Assembly: GCA_002292365.1 (NCBI GenBank) | Contig: DBBU01000054.1 | Span: forward strand, 1-64,000 | DNA: 64,000 nt | Reading direction: 5' to 3' | Origin: Flammeovirgaceae bacterium UBA976 | GTDB lineage: Bacteria > Bacteroidota > Bacteroidia > Cytophagales > Cyclobacteriaceae | Shown here: in pieces, positions 46,193 through 55,931 of the stretch | Position numbering within the stretch: position 1 is the first letter of the stretch | Layout of the letters: each line of letters begins with the position of its first letter | Position numbers and translations under genes: made by a program | The notes under the pieces: model-generated | Databases searched by the model: none | The model's input: the letters and a program-made list of their open reading frames with translations, nothing else | What the model was told of the DNA's origin: nothing

Positions 46193-47851
46193 CTATGGGC
46201 TCTTTTTCCTAGGAGTTTCAGTCCTATAATTGACTTTAATGATCTCGGCATGGATGTCGTTTGATTGCATAAAATTTAACCAAAACAATTGCTGAGAAGA
46301 TAGGTGATCATTGGGAGACTTAATTTCATACAAATGATATTCGCCTTTTTTCCAGATAAATAAATCTGGAAAGCCAGTAGCATGATCTTTTATATTTTTA
46401 GACATTTCGATCAGGATATTTTTAAGTGCCAGGAAAGGGAGTTTTAAAATCAATTGAATCAAATGGGGTTTGATTGTTGGATTCCAATAGACCATGGGAT
46501 TGGCAATACCATATTTTTCTTTAAACCTTTCTTTGAGGGATGTGATCATTAATTTTTTACTACGAAAAGACTTTAAAATTTTCAGAATCTCCCCTTTTCT
46601 TTTTTCATAGAAAGATTTGGTGTAAAGATCTGACGCACTCCTTTGAATGGGGTTGTGATAATCTCCATGGGTTTGATCAAAAAGCTGATTCCATAAAAGC
46701 AGGCCAAACAGACTTTTCCACAAGTAATTTTCACCATGAATACCTTGAAAGCCTAATTTTTCATAATACTGTAGTGCAGAATACTCTACGCTCTGATCAG
46801 TGTTTAACGAAACTTCAATGGAGAGTGCTTCACTTAATTTTTTTGAAGTACTCCGCGAGATACGGATATTTTTTTTATCAAGGAAATCTTTGGCAAAAAG
46901 ATATTCGCTGGGATTCCAATGCTGCTCTATAACATCGAGTGCTAGTCTTTTGGCCTTTTCAATTTCACCTAGTCGATGAAAAATTCTTATTTGACGTTCC
47001 CTTGCAGGATGTTTAGTGGCTAACTGATAATAGGTTAAGGCCAATTCATAGGCTTTCTCGCGCTCCAATTGTTTACCCATCAAGAGGAACAATCGATCAC
47101 CAATGTAGTGCGTTTTTGGACTCATTAAATATTGTTCCCAGGGGATGAGCGAAAGGGTATCATGTATGGCTAGTGCCTTAATTTCTGAAAAAGCGCCTCT
47201 TACTAAACTATTTAATTTATACAATTCGAAAGCGGCTAGGGCTTCATGACGGTTTTCAAACCAAGGGGTAAATTGGGTTTCATCCAATGCTTCGAGCTTA
47301 ATATGGCCGATATCCCTGATGATAAATTCAGTCATTGGTTTTTTATATCGACCAAAATAGAGCATTTTTAAAAATTCCAGTACTTCTTGACGCACTACTT
47401 CTATCAAAGAGAATTGAGTTAAAATAGGGTCATAATCTTGGTCCTCTTTTAATTGAAGAATGGCTTCATTTTTGGTTTGTTTACTCCAATCAAGGTCGGT
47501 ATAGGTCGCTTTCAGTTCTACTTTGGTAAAAGTCTTAAAGATTTTTTCATCAGGATCTAATTCTCTAGATATGAATCCCGATAATTCCAATTCCTTGGTC
47601 GCTGATTCTAGGGATGATATTTCATCATACTTCAGTTTATCTAGTCTGAAATAAGGCCCTCTGCGATTGCTTAAACGGATGAAAAGGCATTGTGCGTCTA
47701 TTCCAAGTTTATTGAAATCATGGATGAATAATTCTTCAGCAGCCCCCATCAAGTGCGCTGAGTATTTTTGGACAAACAATAGGAGTTCTATGAAATATTG
47801 ATGATAATATTTTTCAGGAAGAATAATTGGTGATTTTTTTGCTTTAGACAT
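46193..47851 (-). CDS. FAN1-like structure-specific nuclease with VRR-NUC domain
   Basis: A 552-residue protein. The N-terminal part has the FAN1 signature FIRLSNRRGPYFRLDKLKY and a winged-helix-like region. TPR-like helices (about 270-330) precede the C-terminal VRR-NUC domain, where the PD-(D/E)xK core is TGFPDLFIWKKGEYHLYEIKS with SSQQLFWLNF. Bacterial FAN1 cuts 5' flaps and helps remove interstrand crosslinks. Bacteroidota homologues are common but not universal. Location next to the UvrD-type helicase (123 bases) is consistent with a repair pair, although each has its own promoter region. Confidence 0.9.
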   Translation of the reverse strand: MSKAKKSPIILPEKYYHQYFIELLLFVQKYSAHLMGAAEELFIHDFNKLGIDAQCLFIRLSNRRGPYFRLDKLKYDEISSLESATKELELSGFISRELDPDEKIFKTFTKVELKATYTDLDWSKQTKNEAILQLKEDQDYDPILTQFSLIEVVRQEVLEFLKMLYFGRYKKPMTEFIIRDIGHIKLEALDETQFTPWFENRHEALAAFELYKLNSLVRGAFSEIKALAIHDTLSLIPWEQYLMSPKTHYIGDRLFLLMGKQLEREKAYELALTYYQLATKHPARERQIRIFHRLGEIEKAKRLALDVIEQHWNPSEYLFAKDFLDKKNIRISRSTSKKLSEALSIEVSLNTDQSVEYSALQYYEKLGFQGIHGENYLWKSLFGLLLWNQLFDQTHGDYHNPIQRSASDLYTKSFYEKRKGEILKILKSFRSKKLMITSLKERFKEKYGIANPMVYWNPTIKPHLIQLILKLPFLALKNILIEMSKNIKDHATGFPDLFIWKKGEYHLYEIKSPNDHLSSQQLFWLNFMQSNDIHAEIIKVNYRTETPRKKSP

Positions 47852-47974
47852 AGATGTCTTCCTTTATTTAACTAAAATAAGTCAATTTTTTTCAAATTGG
47901 GCACATTCGGTAAGTGCCATACCGACATACAATTTTAAAGATTTATGTCACTCATTTCTATCTTTTTGTTGTAC

Positions 47975-50242
47975 TCACATTTGGATAATACGAAGTTTAG
48001 CGAAAGACAGCAATAATGTCTTTTGACCATGCACATCAAAATCAATATTAGCCTTTTTACTGGTCCCGTTGATCTCAACATCGATGACTTTTCCGAATCC
48101 AAACTTGGGGTGCTCGACTTTCATGCCACTGCCAAGATCAGACACATCACTGGGTTTAAAATCAGCAGAGGGTTTGTGATCGGGTACTTTCTTTGCTTTT
48201 CTAGCAGCTATATTTGAATTTTGTTTGATAAAGTTACGCGCATATTGTGGATTTGAACTGGGAACAGCGGTCTCACTTACGAACTTCCTATTGACATGAA
48301 TGAGGTTGGGATCAATTTCTTGGAGAAAACGACTCGGTTCACAATTTTTTAACCTTCCATATCGGTACCGGTTCAACGCATAACTCAGGTGGAGTTTTTT
48401 TTCTGCTCGGGTGATGGCGACATAAAAAAGACGGCGCTCTTCCTCAAGGTCAGCCCGACTGCTTAACATCATTTGAGAGGGAAATAATTCTTCTTCTATC
48501 CCCACGATATAGACATAAGGAAACTCTAAGCCTTTTGCCATATGTATGGTCATTAAGGTTATCGTATCTTCATGGTTCTTATTTCGATCTTCGTCTGTCA
48601 GGAGAGCGACATCTTGTAAAAATGAAGCGAGAGATTTATCCTCGCGGTCTTGGTCATCTACAAATTCTTTGATAGCATTGAGTAATTCCTGAACATTTTC
48701 AAATCGATTAAGTCCTTCTACAGTTTTATCATCGTAGAGTTCTTTGAGTAAACCTGAATTTTTAGCAATAATGGAGGCCGACTCATATCCATCTTTATTT
48801 TTTATGGCTATTTTAAAATTTTTAATTAAATCTACAAATTCTTCAATTTGGTTTGCCGCTCGGCCCCCTAGGAGTTCCTGAGCATGGCAGAGTATATCCC
48901 AAATATCAGCGCCTTGCTCTTCAGCCGCTATAAATAATTTTTCTACTGTTCCGGGCCCTATGCCACGTTTGGGTAGGTTAATAATTCTCCTCAATGAAGT
49001 TTCATCTTTGGGATTGATGATGAAACGGATGTAAGCAATTAAATCTTTTATTTCTCTGCGTTGGTAGAAGGAAACCCCTCCTATCACGCGGTATTGAATA
49101 TTTATCCTTCTCAAAGCCTCTTCTATAGCTCTGGATTGGCTATTGGTTCGATACAAAATAGCAAAATGGGCATTCAATGCACGATTTTGCATCTTGGTCT
49201 CAAAGATGGAGGAAGCAACTAATTTACCTTCTTCATTGTCGGAGGCCGATTTAATGAGCTCAATCGGTTCACCTGATTCGTTTTTGGTCCAGACATCCTT
49301 TTTCAGTTGTGCTGTATTTTTGTCAATTAATGAGTTGGCGGCTTGAACAATATTTTTTGTAGAACGGTAATTTTGTTCGAGCTTGATGAGCTGGAGGTCT
49401 GGATAGTCCCTTTCAAAGTTTAAGATGTTTTGAATATCAGCCCCACGAAAGGCATAGATACTTTGAGCATCGTCACCGACTACACATATATTTTGTCTTA
49501 CAGCACCCAACTTTTTAGCGATCATGTATTGAGAAATATTGGTATCTTGAAACTCATCAATCATCACATAATGAAAGCGCTGCTGGTATTTATTGAGTAC
49601 TGCGAGATGTTCCTGAAATAATACATTCGTGTTGAACAATAAATCGTCAAAATCCATGGCATCGGCTTTGAAACACCGTTGGGAATAAATACGATAAATG
49701 CGCCCCATTTCCGGCCGACCATTGATCTCATCATCATCTTTATATATGGGATTTTCATTATACTCTTTCCAACTTACTAATCTGTTTTTAGCGCCAGAGA
49801 TTCTATTATAAACGACATTGGCTTTGTATAACTTATCATCAAGGTTAAGACCTTTGACAATGGCTTTAATCAGTGATTTAGAATCTTCGGTATCGTATAT
49901 GGTGAAATTGGTTGTGTAACCTATATGTGTAGCTTCTGTGCGCAATATGCGTGCAAAAACAGCATGAAAAGTTCCCATCCAAATATTCCGCGCCTCTGGA
50001 CCTATCAGTTTTTCAATACGATCTCGCATCTCTTTAGATGCTTTATTTGTAAAAGTGAGGGATAAAATATTGAAAGGATCGACATTGTGCTGATCCATTA
50101 AGTAAGCGATTCGAGTAGTGAGCACTCTTGTTTTTCCAGACCCAGCTCCGGCGATAATCATCGTGGGACCTTTCACATTGATTACTCCTTCATGTTGGGC
50201 AGGATTGAGGTCTTTTAAGTAGGAATATTCTCCAGTTGACAT
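47975..50242 (-). CDS. UvrD/PcrA-type superfamily 1 DNA helicase
   Basis: A 755-residue SF1A helicase. Motifs in order: Walker A AGAGSGKTR (31-39), LTFTNKASKEM, Walker B with DEFQDTN, GDDAQSIYAFRGA, QNYRST, TIHMAKGLEFPYVYIVG and VAITRAEKKL. A C-terminal Tudor-like domain (GMKVEHPKFGFGKVIDV onward, about 705-755) matches PcrA/UvrD proteins that bind RNA polymerase. It unwinds DNA in nucleotide-excision and replication repair. A minus-strand TAGTTTTG lies exactly four bases before the ATG, implying a leaderless transcript. Confidence 0.96.
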   Translation of the reverse strand: MSTGEYSYLKDLNPAQHEGVINVKGPTMIIAGAGSGKTRVLTTRIAYLMDQHNVDPFNILSLTFTNKASKEMRDRIEKLIGPEARNIWMGTFHAVFARILRTEATHIGYTTNFTIYDTEDSKSLIKAIVKGLNLDDKLYKANVVYNRISGAKNRLVSWKEYNENPIYKDDDEINGRPEMGRIYRIYSQRCFKADAMDFDDLLFNTNVLFQEHLAVLNKYQQRFHYVMIDEFQDTNISQYMIAKKLGAVRQNICVVGDDAQSIYAFRGADIQNILNFERDYPDLQLIKLEQNYRSTKNIVQAANSLIDKNTAQLKKDVWTKNESGEPIELIKSASDNEEGKLVASSIFETKMQNRALNAHFAILYRTNSQSRAIEEALRRINIQYRVIGGVSFYQRREIKDLIAYIRFIINPKDETSLRRIINLPKRGIGPGTVEKLFIAAEEQGADIWDILCHAQELLGGRAANQIEEFVDLIKNFKIAIKNKDGYESASIIAKNSGLLKELYDDKTVEGLNRFENVQELLNAIKEFVDDQDREDKSLASFLQDVALLTDEDRNKNHEDTITLMTIHMAKGLEFPYVYIVGIEEELFPSQMMLSSRADLEEERRLFYVAITRAEKKLHLSYALNRYRYGRLKNCEPSRFLQEIDPNLIHVNRKFVSETAVPSSNPQYARNFIKQNSNIAARKAKKVPDHKPSADFKPSDVSDLGSGMKVEHPKFGFGKVIDVEINGTSKKANIDFDVHGQKTLLLSFAKLRIIQM

Positions 50243-50246
50243 GTTA

Positions 50247-50254
50247 CAAAACTA
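50247..50254 (-). promoter_or_regulatory. -7 box TAGTTTTG four bases before the helicase ATG
   Basis: The minus strand reads TAGTTTTG-TAAC-ATG. It matches TAnnTTTG and has the same four-base spacing as three other genes in the window. Transcription would begin at or next to the start codon. Confidence 0.45.
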
Positions 50255-50399
50255 AGTCATCGAATGTTTTCATCCGTATTGAATGAAATAAAAGATCACG
50301 GTCAATCATTCAATAAGAATTACTCGACTTCTGTATGGTTATGATCAATTTTTCAAAAGGTTAATGGGGTATTTTAGATAAATTACTCAATGAAATGAA

Positions 50400-50407
50400 T
50401 AAATTTG
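50400..50407 (+). promoter_or_regulatory. -7 box TAAATTTG four bases before the sulfotransferase ATG
   Basis: TAAATTTG-TAGT-ATG on the plus strand. No clear -33 element. It predicts a leaderless transcript. Confidence 0.45.
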
Positions 50408-50411
50408 TAGT

Positions 50412-51233
50412 ATGAATGAGCCAGAGATATATTTTCATGTTGGTCTAGGGAAAGTTGCCTCAACTTATTTGCAAAATAAGGTATTCAATAATCTAGAGGG
50501 AATTCATTATATTCCAAAAAACAAGTACCGAAGCAGTATAGAGATCATTAAAAAAATGGGTCCAAAAAAGTATTTAGTCTCTTGTGAGATGGACAGACAG
50601 TTTAATGATGAAGTAGCACGGTTTACATCACATTTTTCTAATGTTAAGATCATTATTTTATTTAGAGAACATGGGGGTTGGATTGCTTCTCAATATCGTA
50701 GATATGTTAAGAATGGTTGGCATCGTAACTTTGAAGAATTTGTTACGTTAGATACTCATCGGCAGGGGATGTGGGACAAAAAGCATTTGAATTTTTATTC
50801 AAAAATTGAAGTCATTGAAAAACACACCCAACAAAAACCCTTGGTTTTATTTCATAACGAACTAAAGGAAGATCCTTGGGTTTTTTTTGATAAAATATCG
50901 CAATTTTCGGGTACAAGTTATACCAAAGAAAATATTTCCTTGAGCAAGGTTCATACTTCTTATACGGAAAAGCAATTATTAGTGCTCAGATCTTTTTGTC
51001 GTAAGTACGTTGGATACATTCCAAGAGGTAGGAGAAATAGAATATTGAATTGGTTAATGTTCCGCCCTTGGTGGGCCTTTTTTCATTTAGTCATGTATGT
51101 GGCCATAATTTTCCCTAAGTCTTGGGTACCTAAAGCACCCCTCATAGCACCTGATTATCTCAAAAAAGTCAATGATTTGTTTCTCGATGATTGGAATAAA
51201 ATCAATCAATACGCCCAGAATAATAATCCTTAA
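50412..51233 (+). CDS. Sulfotransferase-like protein
   Basis: A 273-residue protein with the PAPS-binding features of the sulfotransferase fold. The 5'-phosphosulfate loop is IYFHVGLGKVASTYLQNK (compare HIGxxKTGTTxLQ, with Lys14 near the phosphate). The 3'-phosphate site is in LFREHGGWIASQYRRYVKNG. It would transfer sulfate from PAPS to a sugar or other acceptor. A hydrophobic segment near residues 220-235 might associate with membrane. No polysaccharide genes lie alongside, so the acceptor is unknown. It overlaps tail-to-tail with the DAHP synthase gene by 4 bases. Confidence 0.8.
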   Translation: MNEPEIYFHVGLGKVASTYLQNKVFNNLEGIHYIPKNKYRSSIEIIKKMGPKKYLVSCEMDRQFNDEVARFTSHFSNVKIIILFREHGGWIASQYRRYVKNGWHRNFEEFVTLDTHRQGMWDKKHLNFYSKIEVIEKHTQQKPLVLFHNELKEDPWVFFDKISQFSGTSYTKENISLSKVHTSYTEKQLLVLRSFCRKYVGYIPRGRRNRILNWLMFRPWWAFFHLVMYVAIIFPKSWVPKAPLIAPDYLKKVNDLFLDDWNKINQYAQNNNP

Positions 51234-52279
51234 TTATCGGCGAGTAAGATTCTGTTTTTTGTAGCCCATATAGCTTCAATATCAGTAATCAATTGTTTTA
51301 AAACTGCCGGCTTGATCGACTGCTTTGGATCATCTCCAATACCTCTTTGTGGGTCTAAATGACTCTCAATGATCACACCATCAGCTCCATATGCGATAGC
51401 CGCCAACGCCGCCGAAGGCACATATTTAGCTCTACCGACGGAATGACAAGGATCTACGATGACAGGTGCCCAAGTCTTTTCTTTAAGCAGCGGTGTGATT
51501 GACTCATCTGGGTAATTACGGTAGCCATCCATGGTTGGATTGGTTCCCCTCGGACACAGCATGATATCTGGATTTCCAGCTGCTGCGATGTATTCTGCTG
51601 CTGCAATGAACTCATTTATAGGGCCCATGCCCATCGACCTTTTGAGTAATACGGCAATTTTCTTATTTTGAGTCATCTGCCCTATGCTTTTTAGTAAGGA
51701 GTAATTCAAAGCATTTCTCGCACCGACTTGCAAAATATCAACTCCGGCTTCCACGGCTATTCTTAATTGATGTTCATCCATCACTTCAGTATCTACAGGC
51801 AGGCCTGTTTGCGATCGAGCTTCCATAAGTATTTTCACTGACGCATCATCTCCTTGGAAGGAGTAGGGCATGGTTCGAGGCTTCCAAACACCACCACGTA
51901 TAGCCTTTGCACCTGCTTCCTTTACCGCATGAGCAGATTCGATAAATAAATTTGGGTTTTTTGGATCAATGGTACAATGTCCTGCAATGACAAAAGGTCC
52001 TTCTCCTACAATATGATTTCCCAGAACTATTTTGTGTTGTGCCAATTCAGAACTGCTGTCCATTAATTTAAAGGGAGAATCTACAGCATCAAAACGATCT
52101 ATAAAATCAAGTCCTAGTATTCTATTTACCATTACTGTTTTTCTTTCTTCACCTAAGACGGCGTAAACGCTTCTATGGTGACCTACAATTACTTGTAGTT
52201 TACAATCATACTCTTCTACAATTGCAGTGACGGCTGTAAGTTGTTCAACGGTTAATTTGGGTTCTTTTGGAATGATCAT
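51230..52279 (-). CDS. aroF: 3-deoxy-7-phosphoheptulonate (DAHP) synthase, type I-beta
   Basis: A protein of about 349 residues: an N-terminal ferredoxin-like domain (about 1-70) followed by a TIM barrel. Conserved blocks are IRGGVWKPRTMPYSFQG, LPVDTEVMDEHQL, DILQVGARN, VLLKRSMG, LCPRGTNPT and IVDPCHSVGRAKYV, matching the AroA-I-beta subgroup. It condenses phosphoenolpyruvate and erythrose-4-phosphate, the first step to aromatic amino acids. Start ATG 52279 (MIIPKEPKLT) is preferred; an in-frame TTG at 52303 lies inside the -7 box. Confidence 0.94.
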   Translation of the reverse strand: MIIPKEPKLTVEQLTAVTAIVEEYDCKLQVIVGHHRSVYAVLGEERKTVMVNRILGLDFIDRFDAVDSPFKLMDSSSELAQHKIVLGNHIVGEGPFVIAGHCTIDPKNPNLFIESAHAVKEAGAKAIRGGVWKPRTMPYSFQGDDASVKILMEARSQTGLPVDTEVMDEHQLRIAVEAGVDILQVGARNALNYSLLKSIGQMTQNKKIAVLLKRSMGMGPINEFIAAAEYIAAAGNPDIMLCPRGTNPTMDGYRNYPDESITPLLKEKTWAPVIVDPCHSVGRAKYVPSAALAAIAYGADGVIIESHLDPQRGIGDDPKQSIKPAVLKQLITDIEAIWATKNRILLADN

Positions 52280-52300
52280 GTTCAATGCTGTAAAAAAATG

Positions 52301-52308
52301 CAAACCTA
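52301..52308 (-). promoter_or_regulatory. -7 box for the DAHP synthase gene
   Basis: The minus strand reads TAGGTTTG, about 21 bases before the ATG at 52279. The predicted start of transcription leaves a leader of about 16 bases and fixes the downstream start codon. Confidence 0.45.
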
Positions 52309-52457
52309 CGATGATCTATTGATTTAGATTCTTTTTTTCTTTTTTTTATTTGTTTTTTCAGGTAATTTTTTTGAATGAAACGAAAAATTTGCATTTAATC
52401 TTATATGTTTCTAGTTAAAAATTGATTTCAAACCATGCTAAATGACTTTTATGAGGG

Positions 52458-52465
52458 TAAATTTG
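52458..52465 (+). promoter_or_regulatory. -7 box TAAATTTG four bases before the OsmC ATG
   Basis: TAAATTTG-AAGA-ATG on the plus strand, the same arrangement as at 22509 and 50400. It predicts a leaderless transcript. Confidence 0.45.
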
Positions 52466-52469
52466 AAGA

Positions 52470-52877
52470 ATGGAAATAGTATTAGGATTTAAATCCGATG
52501 AAGAGTTTTATACAGTAAATAGCACGCAAAATCGTGTAGAGATTGATATGTACGGGCCAGAAAAAAAACAAGCCCAATCCCCCATGGAATTATTACTGTC
52601 CGGTATCATTGCGTGTGCTGCGGTTGATATTGTTTCAATGATTAAAAAGAGGCGCAAGGTACTTAATGATTTATCGGGAAAAGCGAGTGGTCAGCGAAGA
52701 GCGTCAGCTCCAAGATCCTTCACTGAGGTGCACATTCATTATGAAATTAACTCACCTGACCTTACGGATCAAGAGGCTGAAAAAATAATATCTTTGGCGG
52801 TAGATAAATATTGTTCCGTAGCTTCATCTATAAGCAGCGATATCCATTTATCACATGGATTTGAAATCAAACGCTAG
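52470..52877 (+). CDS. OsmC-like organic hydroperoxide/redox protein
   Basis: A 135-residue OsmC-family protein. The two redox cysteines are Cys49 (in SGIIACAAVDIV) and Cys115 (in VDKYCSVASS), the spacing seen in OsmC/Ohr relatives. PMELLLSG just before the first Cys is the family signature. It probably reduces organic peroxides with a thiol, though YhfA-type relatives have unclear substrates. It is a single gene, convergent with the transsulfuration gene 7 bases away, and has a leaderless-type promoter box. Confidence 0.88.
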   Translation: MEIVLGFKSDEEFYTVNSTQNRVEIDMYGPEKKQAQSPMELLLSGIIACAAVDIVSMIKKRRKVLNDLSGKASGQRRASAPRSFTEVHIHYEINSPDLTDQEAEKIISLAVDKYCSVASSISSDIHLSHGFEIKR

Positions 52878-52884
52878 ACCTTTT

Positions 52885-54027
52885 TTAGGCTTCGATAGCT
52901 TGGGCTAAATCGGTAATTAAATCATCTATGTCTTCAATGCCCACACTCAATCGGATGAGTGAGTCGGTCAGTCCAGATTTAAGCCTTTCTTCTTTTGGAA
53001 TAGAGGCATGGGTCATACTGGCAGGATGTCCAATCAAAGACTCTACCCCACCTAAGGACTCCGCAAGGCTGAAAAATTTGAGCTTTTCCATCAACTTGAA
53101 AGCAACATCAATGTGATCCTCTTTGAGGGTAAATGAGATCATTCCTCCAAATTGACGCATCTGTTTCTTGGCAACCTGATGATTGGGATGTTCTTTTAAT
53201 CCAGGCCAAAATACTTCGTCGACGGCAGGATGATCTTTAAGAAAATGGGCTACTTTGCTCCCATTTTCACAATGTCTATCCATTCTTATGTGTAAAGTTT
53301 TGATTCCTCTCAGGACCAAGAAGCAATCATTTGGGCCTGGGATGGCACCCGCTGAATTTTGAATATATCCAATTTTATCATCTAGGGCTTTATCATCGGT
53401 GATGACTGCACCCATTACCACATCGGAATGGCCAGAGATATACTTAGTTACGGAGTGAACAACAATATCGGCACCTATATCAATCGGGTTTTGTAAATAA
53501 GGTGTGGCAAAAGTGTTGTCAACACAAACCCAACAATGGTAGGTTTTGGCGATGTTTACCATGACGCTGATGTCTACAATACGCATCATGGGATTTGTTG
53601 GAGATTCAATCCATATCATTTTGGTCTTTGGATTGCAGGCTTTCTTTACTGCTTCGACGTCTTGCAGATCAACGAATTTAAAAACTATACCATAGTTTTG
53701 GTAGATAGTAGTGAAAAGTCGATAGGTCCCCCCATAAAGGTCATGCGTGCAGATGACTTCATCCCCAGGAGCTAATAACTTAATTACGGCATCTGTGGCA
53801 CCCATACCTGATGAAAAGCAGCGCCCATATTTTGCATTTTCCAAGGCAGCTAGATTTTCTTCTAATACCGTTCTTGTGGGATTTTGTGTGCGTGCGTATT
53901 CGAATCCTTTATGTTTTCCGGGAGCCTCTTGAACATAAGTAGAGGTTTGGAAAATGGGTGTCATGATGGCACCTGTCGAAGGATCGGGAGCAATACTTGC
54001 ATGTAAGACTTTAGTTCCGAATTTCAT
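52885..54027 (-). CDS. Cystathionine gamma-synthase/gamma-lyase family (PLP)
   Basis: A 380-residue Cys/Met-metabolism PLP enzyme. The PLP Lys is Lys195 in HSVTKYISGHSD. The N-terminal YARTQNPTR, SSGMGATDAV and VDNTFATPYLQNP blocks are classical for MetB/CGL. Cystathionine beta-synthase is encoded 3.7 kb away, so reverse transsulfuration (cystathionine to cysteine, 2-oxobutyrate and ammonia) is likely. Gamma-synthase activity toward methionine is the alternative and sequence alone does not separate them. Single gene; an AT-rich leader precedes it. Confidence 0.9.
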   Translation of the reverse strand: MKFGTKVLHASIAPDPSTGAIMTPIFQTSTYVQEAPGKHKGFEYARTQNPTRTVLEENLAALENAKYGRCFSSGMGATDAVIKLLAPGDEVICTHDLYGGTYRLFTTIYQNYGIVFKFVDLQDVEAVKKACNPKTKMIWIESPTNPMMRIVDISVMVNIAKTYHCWVCVDNTFATPYLQNPIDIGADIVVHSVTKYISGHSDVVMGAVITDDKALDDKIGYIQNSAGAIPGPNDCFLVLRGIKTLHIRMDRHCENGSKVAHFLKDHPAVDEVFWPGLKEHPNHQVAKKQMRQFGGMISFTLKEDHIDVAFKLMEKLKFFSLAESLGGVESLIGHPASMTHASIPKEERLKSGLTDSLIRLSVGIEDIDDLITDLAQAIEA

Positions 54028-54078
54028 TTTTTCATTTTTCTTAAATATAGTTGCAATGATAATACAATGGTTAATGAA

Positions 54079-54624
54079 TCAGCTATTTAAGGACATTTTA
54101 GCCAATAAATCATCGATATTTGATTCAATAATAATCAAATTTCTACTTTTAGCATCCAAAAACCCTTGGATGACCATTTGGTCTAAGAGAGTGATAAATG
54201 CATTGTAATAACCAGCAATATTCAAAATGCCGCAAGGTTTTTGATGATAACCTAATTGTACCCAAGTAGTTATTTCTGTTATTTCTTCGAGCGTTCCAAT
54301 GCCTCCAGGTAAGGCGATGAAACCATCTGATAACTGAGCCATCAAGGCTTTTCTTTCATGCATGGTCTTTACTATGTGTAGTTGCGTTAAGCCATCGTGC
54401 CCCACTTCCCATGCATGTAGTTTTTCTGTTATAACGCCCGTCACTTGACCTTTCAATGAAAGCACTTCATCCGCAACTACACCCATCAGACCTACGGATC
54501 CACCTCCATACACGAGGTCATATTTATGGGTGACTAGTTTACGTCCAACTTCCTGTGCAGATGATTGATAAATGGGATCAAAACCCATAGATGAGCCACA
54601 AAAAATAGCGATCTGCTTATTCAT
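54079..54624 (-). CDS. LOG-family (TIGR00730) nucleotide phosphoribohydrolase
   Basis: A 181-residue Rossmann-like protein with the lysine-decarboxylase-like LOG signature: FCGSSMGFDP near the N terminus, YGGGSVGLMGVVADEV, and LPGGIGTLEEITEI (PGGxGTxxE). Members hydrolyse cytokinin-ribotide-like or other nucleoside 5'-monophosphates; lysine decarboxylase annotations are mistaken. It overlaps the end of the M20 peptidase gene by 8 bases and is therefore coupled to it. The physiological substrate is unknown. Confidence 0.88.
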   Translation of the reverse strand: MNKQIAIFCGSSMGFDPIYQSSAQEVGRKLVTHKYDLVYGGGSVGLMGVVADEVLSLKGQVTGVITEKLHAWEVGHDGLTQLHIVKTMHERKALMAQLSDGFIALPGGIGTLEEITEITTWVQLGYHQKPCGILNIAGYYNAFITLLDQMVIQGFLDAKSRNLIIIESNIDDLLAKMSLNS

Positions 54625-55906
54625 TAATGAGTCGGTATATCAGCACCGCCGCACGCTGGGTAAGTACCTCAAAGGTTGCTAGATCGATGGTTTCATCAGG
54701 TGTGTGGGCCCCAGCTCCCATAGCACCCAATCCATCGATACAAGCCACATACTGTGCAACAAAAGATACGTCTGCTGCGCCACGTTTTGAAGGATCCCAT
54801 GCTTCTACAGGCCCATGTCCCATATCTATACTGACCTTGCTGAATTTTTTTAAGAGATTTTTATTTTCTTGGGTAGGAGGCATGGCAGGATAGCTATCGA
54901 AGAACGTTATTTTAGCCGAGGTTTCGGGTAGATTATTTGCTACAATTGCTCGCATTTTTGCCCTAGTTATTTCTTTTTGTTCTTCTGAAATGAATCTTAG
55001 GTCTCCGTCAATGATCACTGATTGTGCCACTACATTGGTTTTTCCAAAGGCATTTCCGGTATTACTTGGCTCATCATAATTAATCTCAGTCCCTCCAATA
55101 ATGATTCCAGGGTTAAATGTGAGATAAGTTTCACCTTTTAAGGTTTCATAGAAATCATTTAATATTCTTCCGGATTCAAAAACAGCACCAGCACCGACAC
55201 CGGGCAAAAATATCCCAGCGGAATGCCTTCTTTTTCCTTTGATTTCAACTTTCCAACCTGAAGAACCCCTCCGCGCCAGGGTAACATTATTAAATCCTGT
55301 TGAGTTTTCAAATCCTAGGGCAATGTCACTTCGCTGGCCTGCTTCAATCAGATCTCTACGGCTTATAGAAATGGGTTTCCCTGTCAATTCTTCATCCCCA
55401 GTAAGGGCTACAATAATTTGAGCATCAGTCAATTCCCCTGCTTCATGAAGCGCTTTCAAGGCAAAAAGTAGAATGACATTACCACCTTTCATATCGTTGG
55501 TTCCAGGACCTTTAACGATACCATCTGAGAGTGGTTCCATTTTTTGAAAAGAACTATTTTCAGGAAATACCGTATCCAAATGACCAATTAATAAAACTCT
55601 TTTCCCTTTATTTCCTTTGGTTTCAGCAAATAAATGGCCCGCGCGATTCAGGTTGGACAAATCAACCCACTTGGTATCCATCCGTATTTGATCAAATTGA
55701 CCTTTAAAAAGCATTCCGACCTTTTTGACCCCCTCAATATTCATGGTGCCACTATTGATATTTACAGCTTCCTCAAGCAACTCGATGGCCGCATCATTAT
55801 TTTTATGAACAAGTGAAATTATTTCTTTTTCTTTTTTTGATAGCTTTTGCGCTGGGTTCTCTAAAAACTGAACGAGTAGAAAGCAAATGATAGTGATGCG
55901 AAGCAT
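54617..55906 (-). CDS. Secreted M20-family metallopeptidase (CPG2-like)
   Basis: A 429-residue exported zinc peptidase: signal peptide (LRITIICFLLVQFLENPAQ), then the M20 core. The metal and catalytic residues are in LLIGHLDTVFPE, GPGTNDMKGGNV, ALTGDEELTG and the C-terminal GAGAHTPDET, with a dimerisation domain between. The closest known relatives are carboxypeptidase G2-like enzymes that remove C-terminal Glu/Asp or cleave dipeptides. It lies 25 bases downstream of the secreted M24 peptidase gene and overlaps the LOG gene, so an exported peptide-degrading unit is likely. Confidence 0.9.
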   Translation of the reverse strand: MLRITIICFLLVQFLENPAQKLSKKEKEIISLVHKNNDAAIELLEEAVNINSGTMNIEGVKKVGMLFKGQFDQIRMDTKWVDLSNLNRAGHLFAETKGNKGKRVLLIGHLDTVFPENSSFQKMEPLSDGIVKGPGTNDMKGGNVILLFALKALHEAGELTDAQIIVALTGDEELTGKPISISRRDLIEAGQRSDIALGFENSTGFNNVTLARRGSSGWKVEIKGKRRHSAGIFLPGVGAGAVFESGRILNDFYETLKGETYLTFNPGIIIGGTEINYDEPSNTGNAFGKTNVVAQSVIIDGDLRFISEEQKEITRAKMRAIVANNLPETSAKITFFDSYPAMPPTQENKNLLKKFSKVSIDMGHGPVEAWDPSKRGAADVSFVAQYVACIDGLGAMGAGAHTPDETIDLATFEVLTQRAAVLIYRLINE

Positions 55907-55931
55907 GCGTCTTAATTTTTTAGATAAGTGA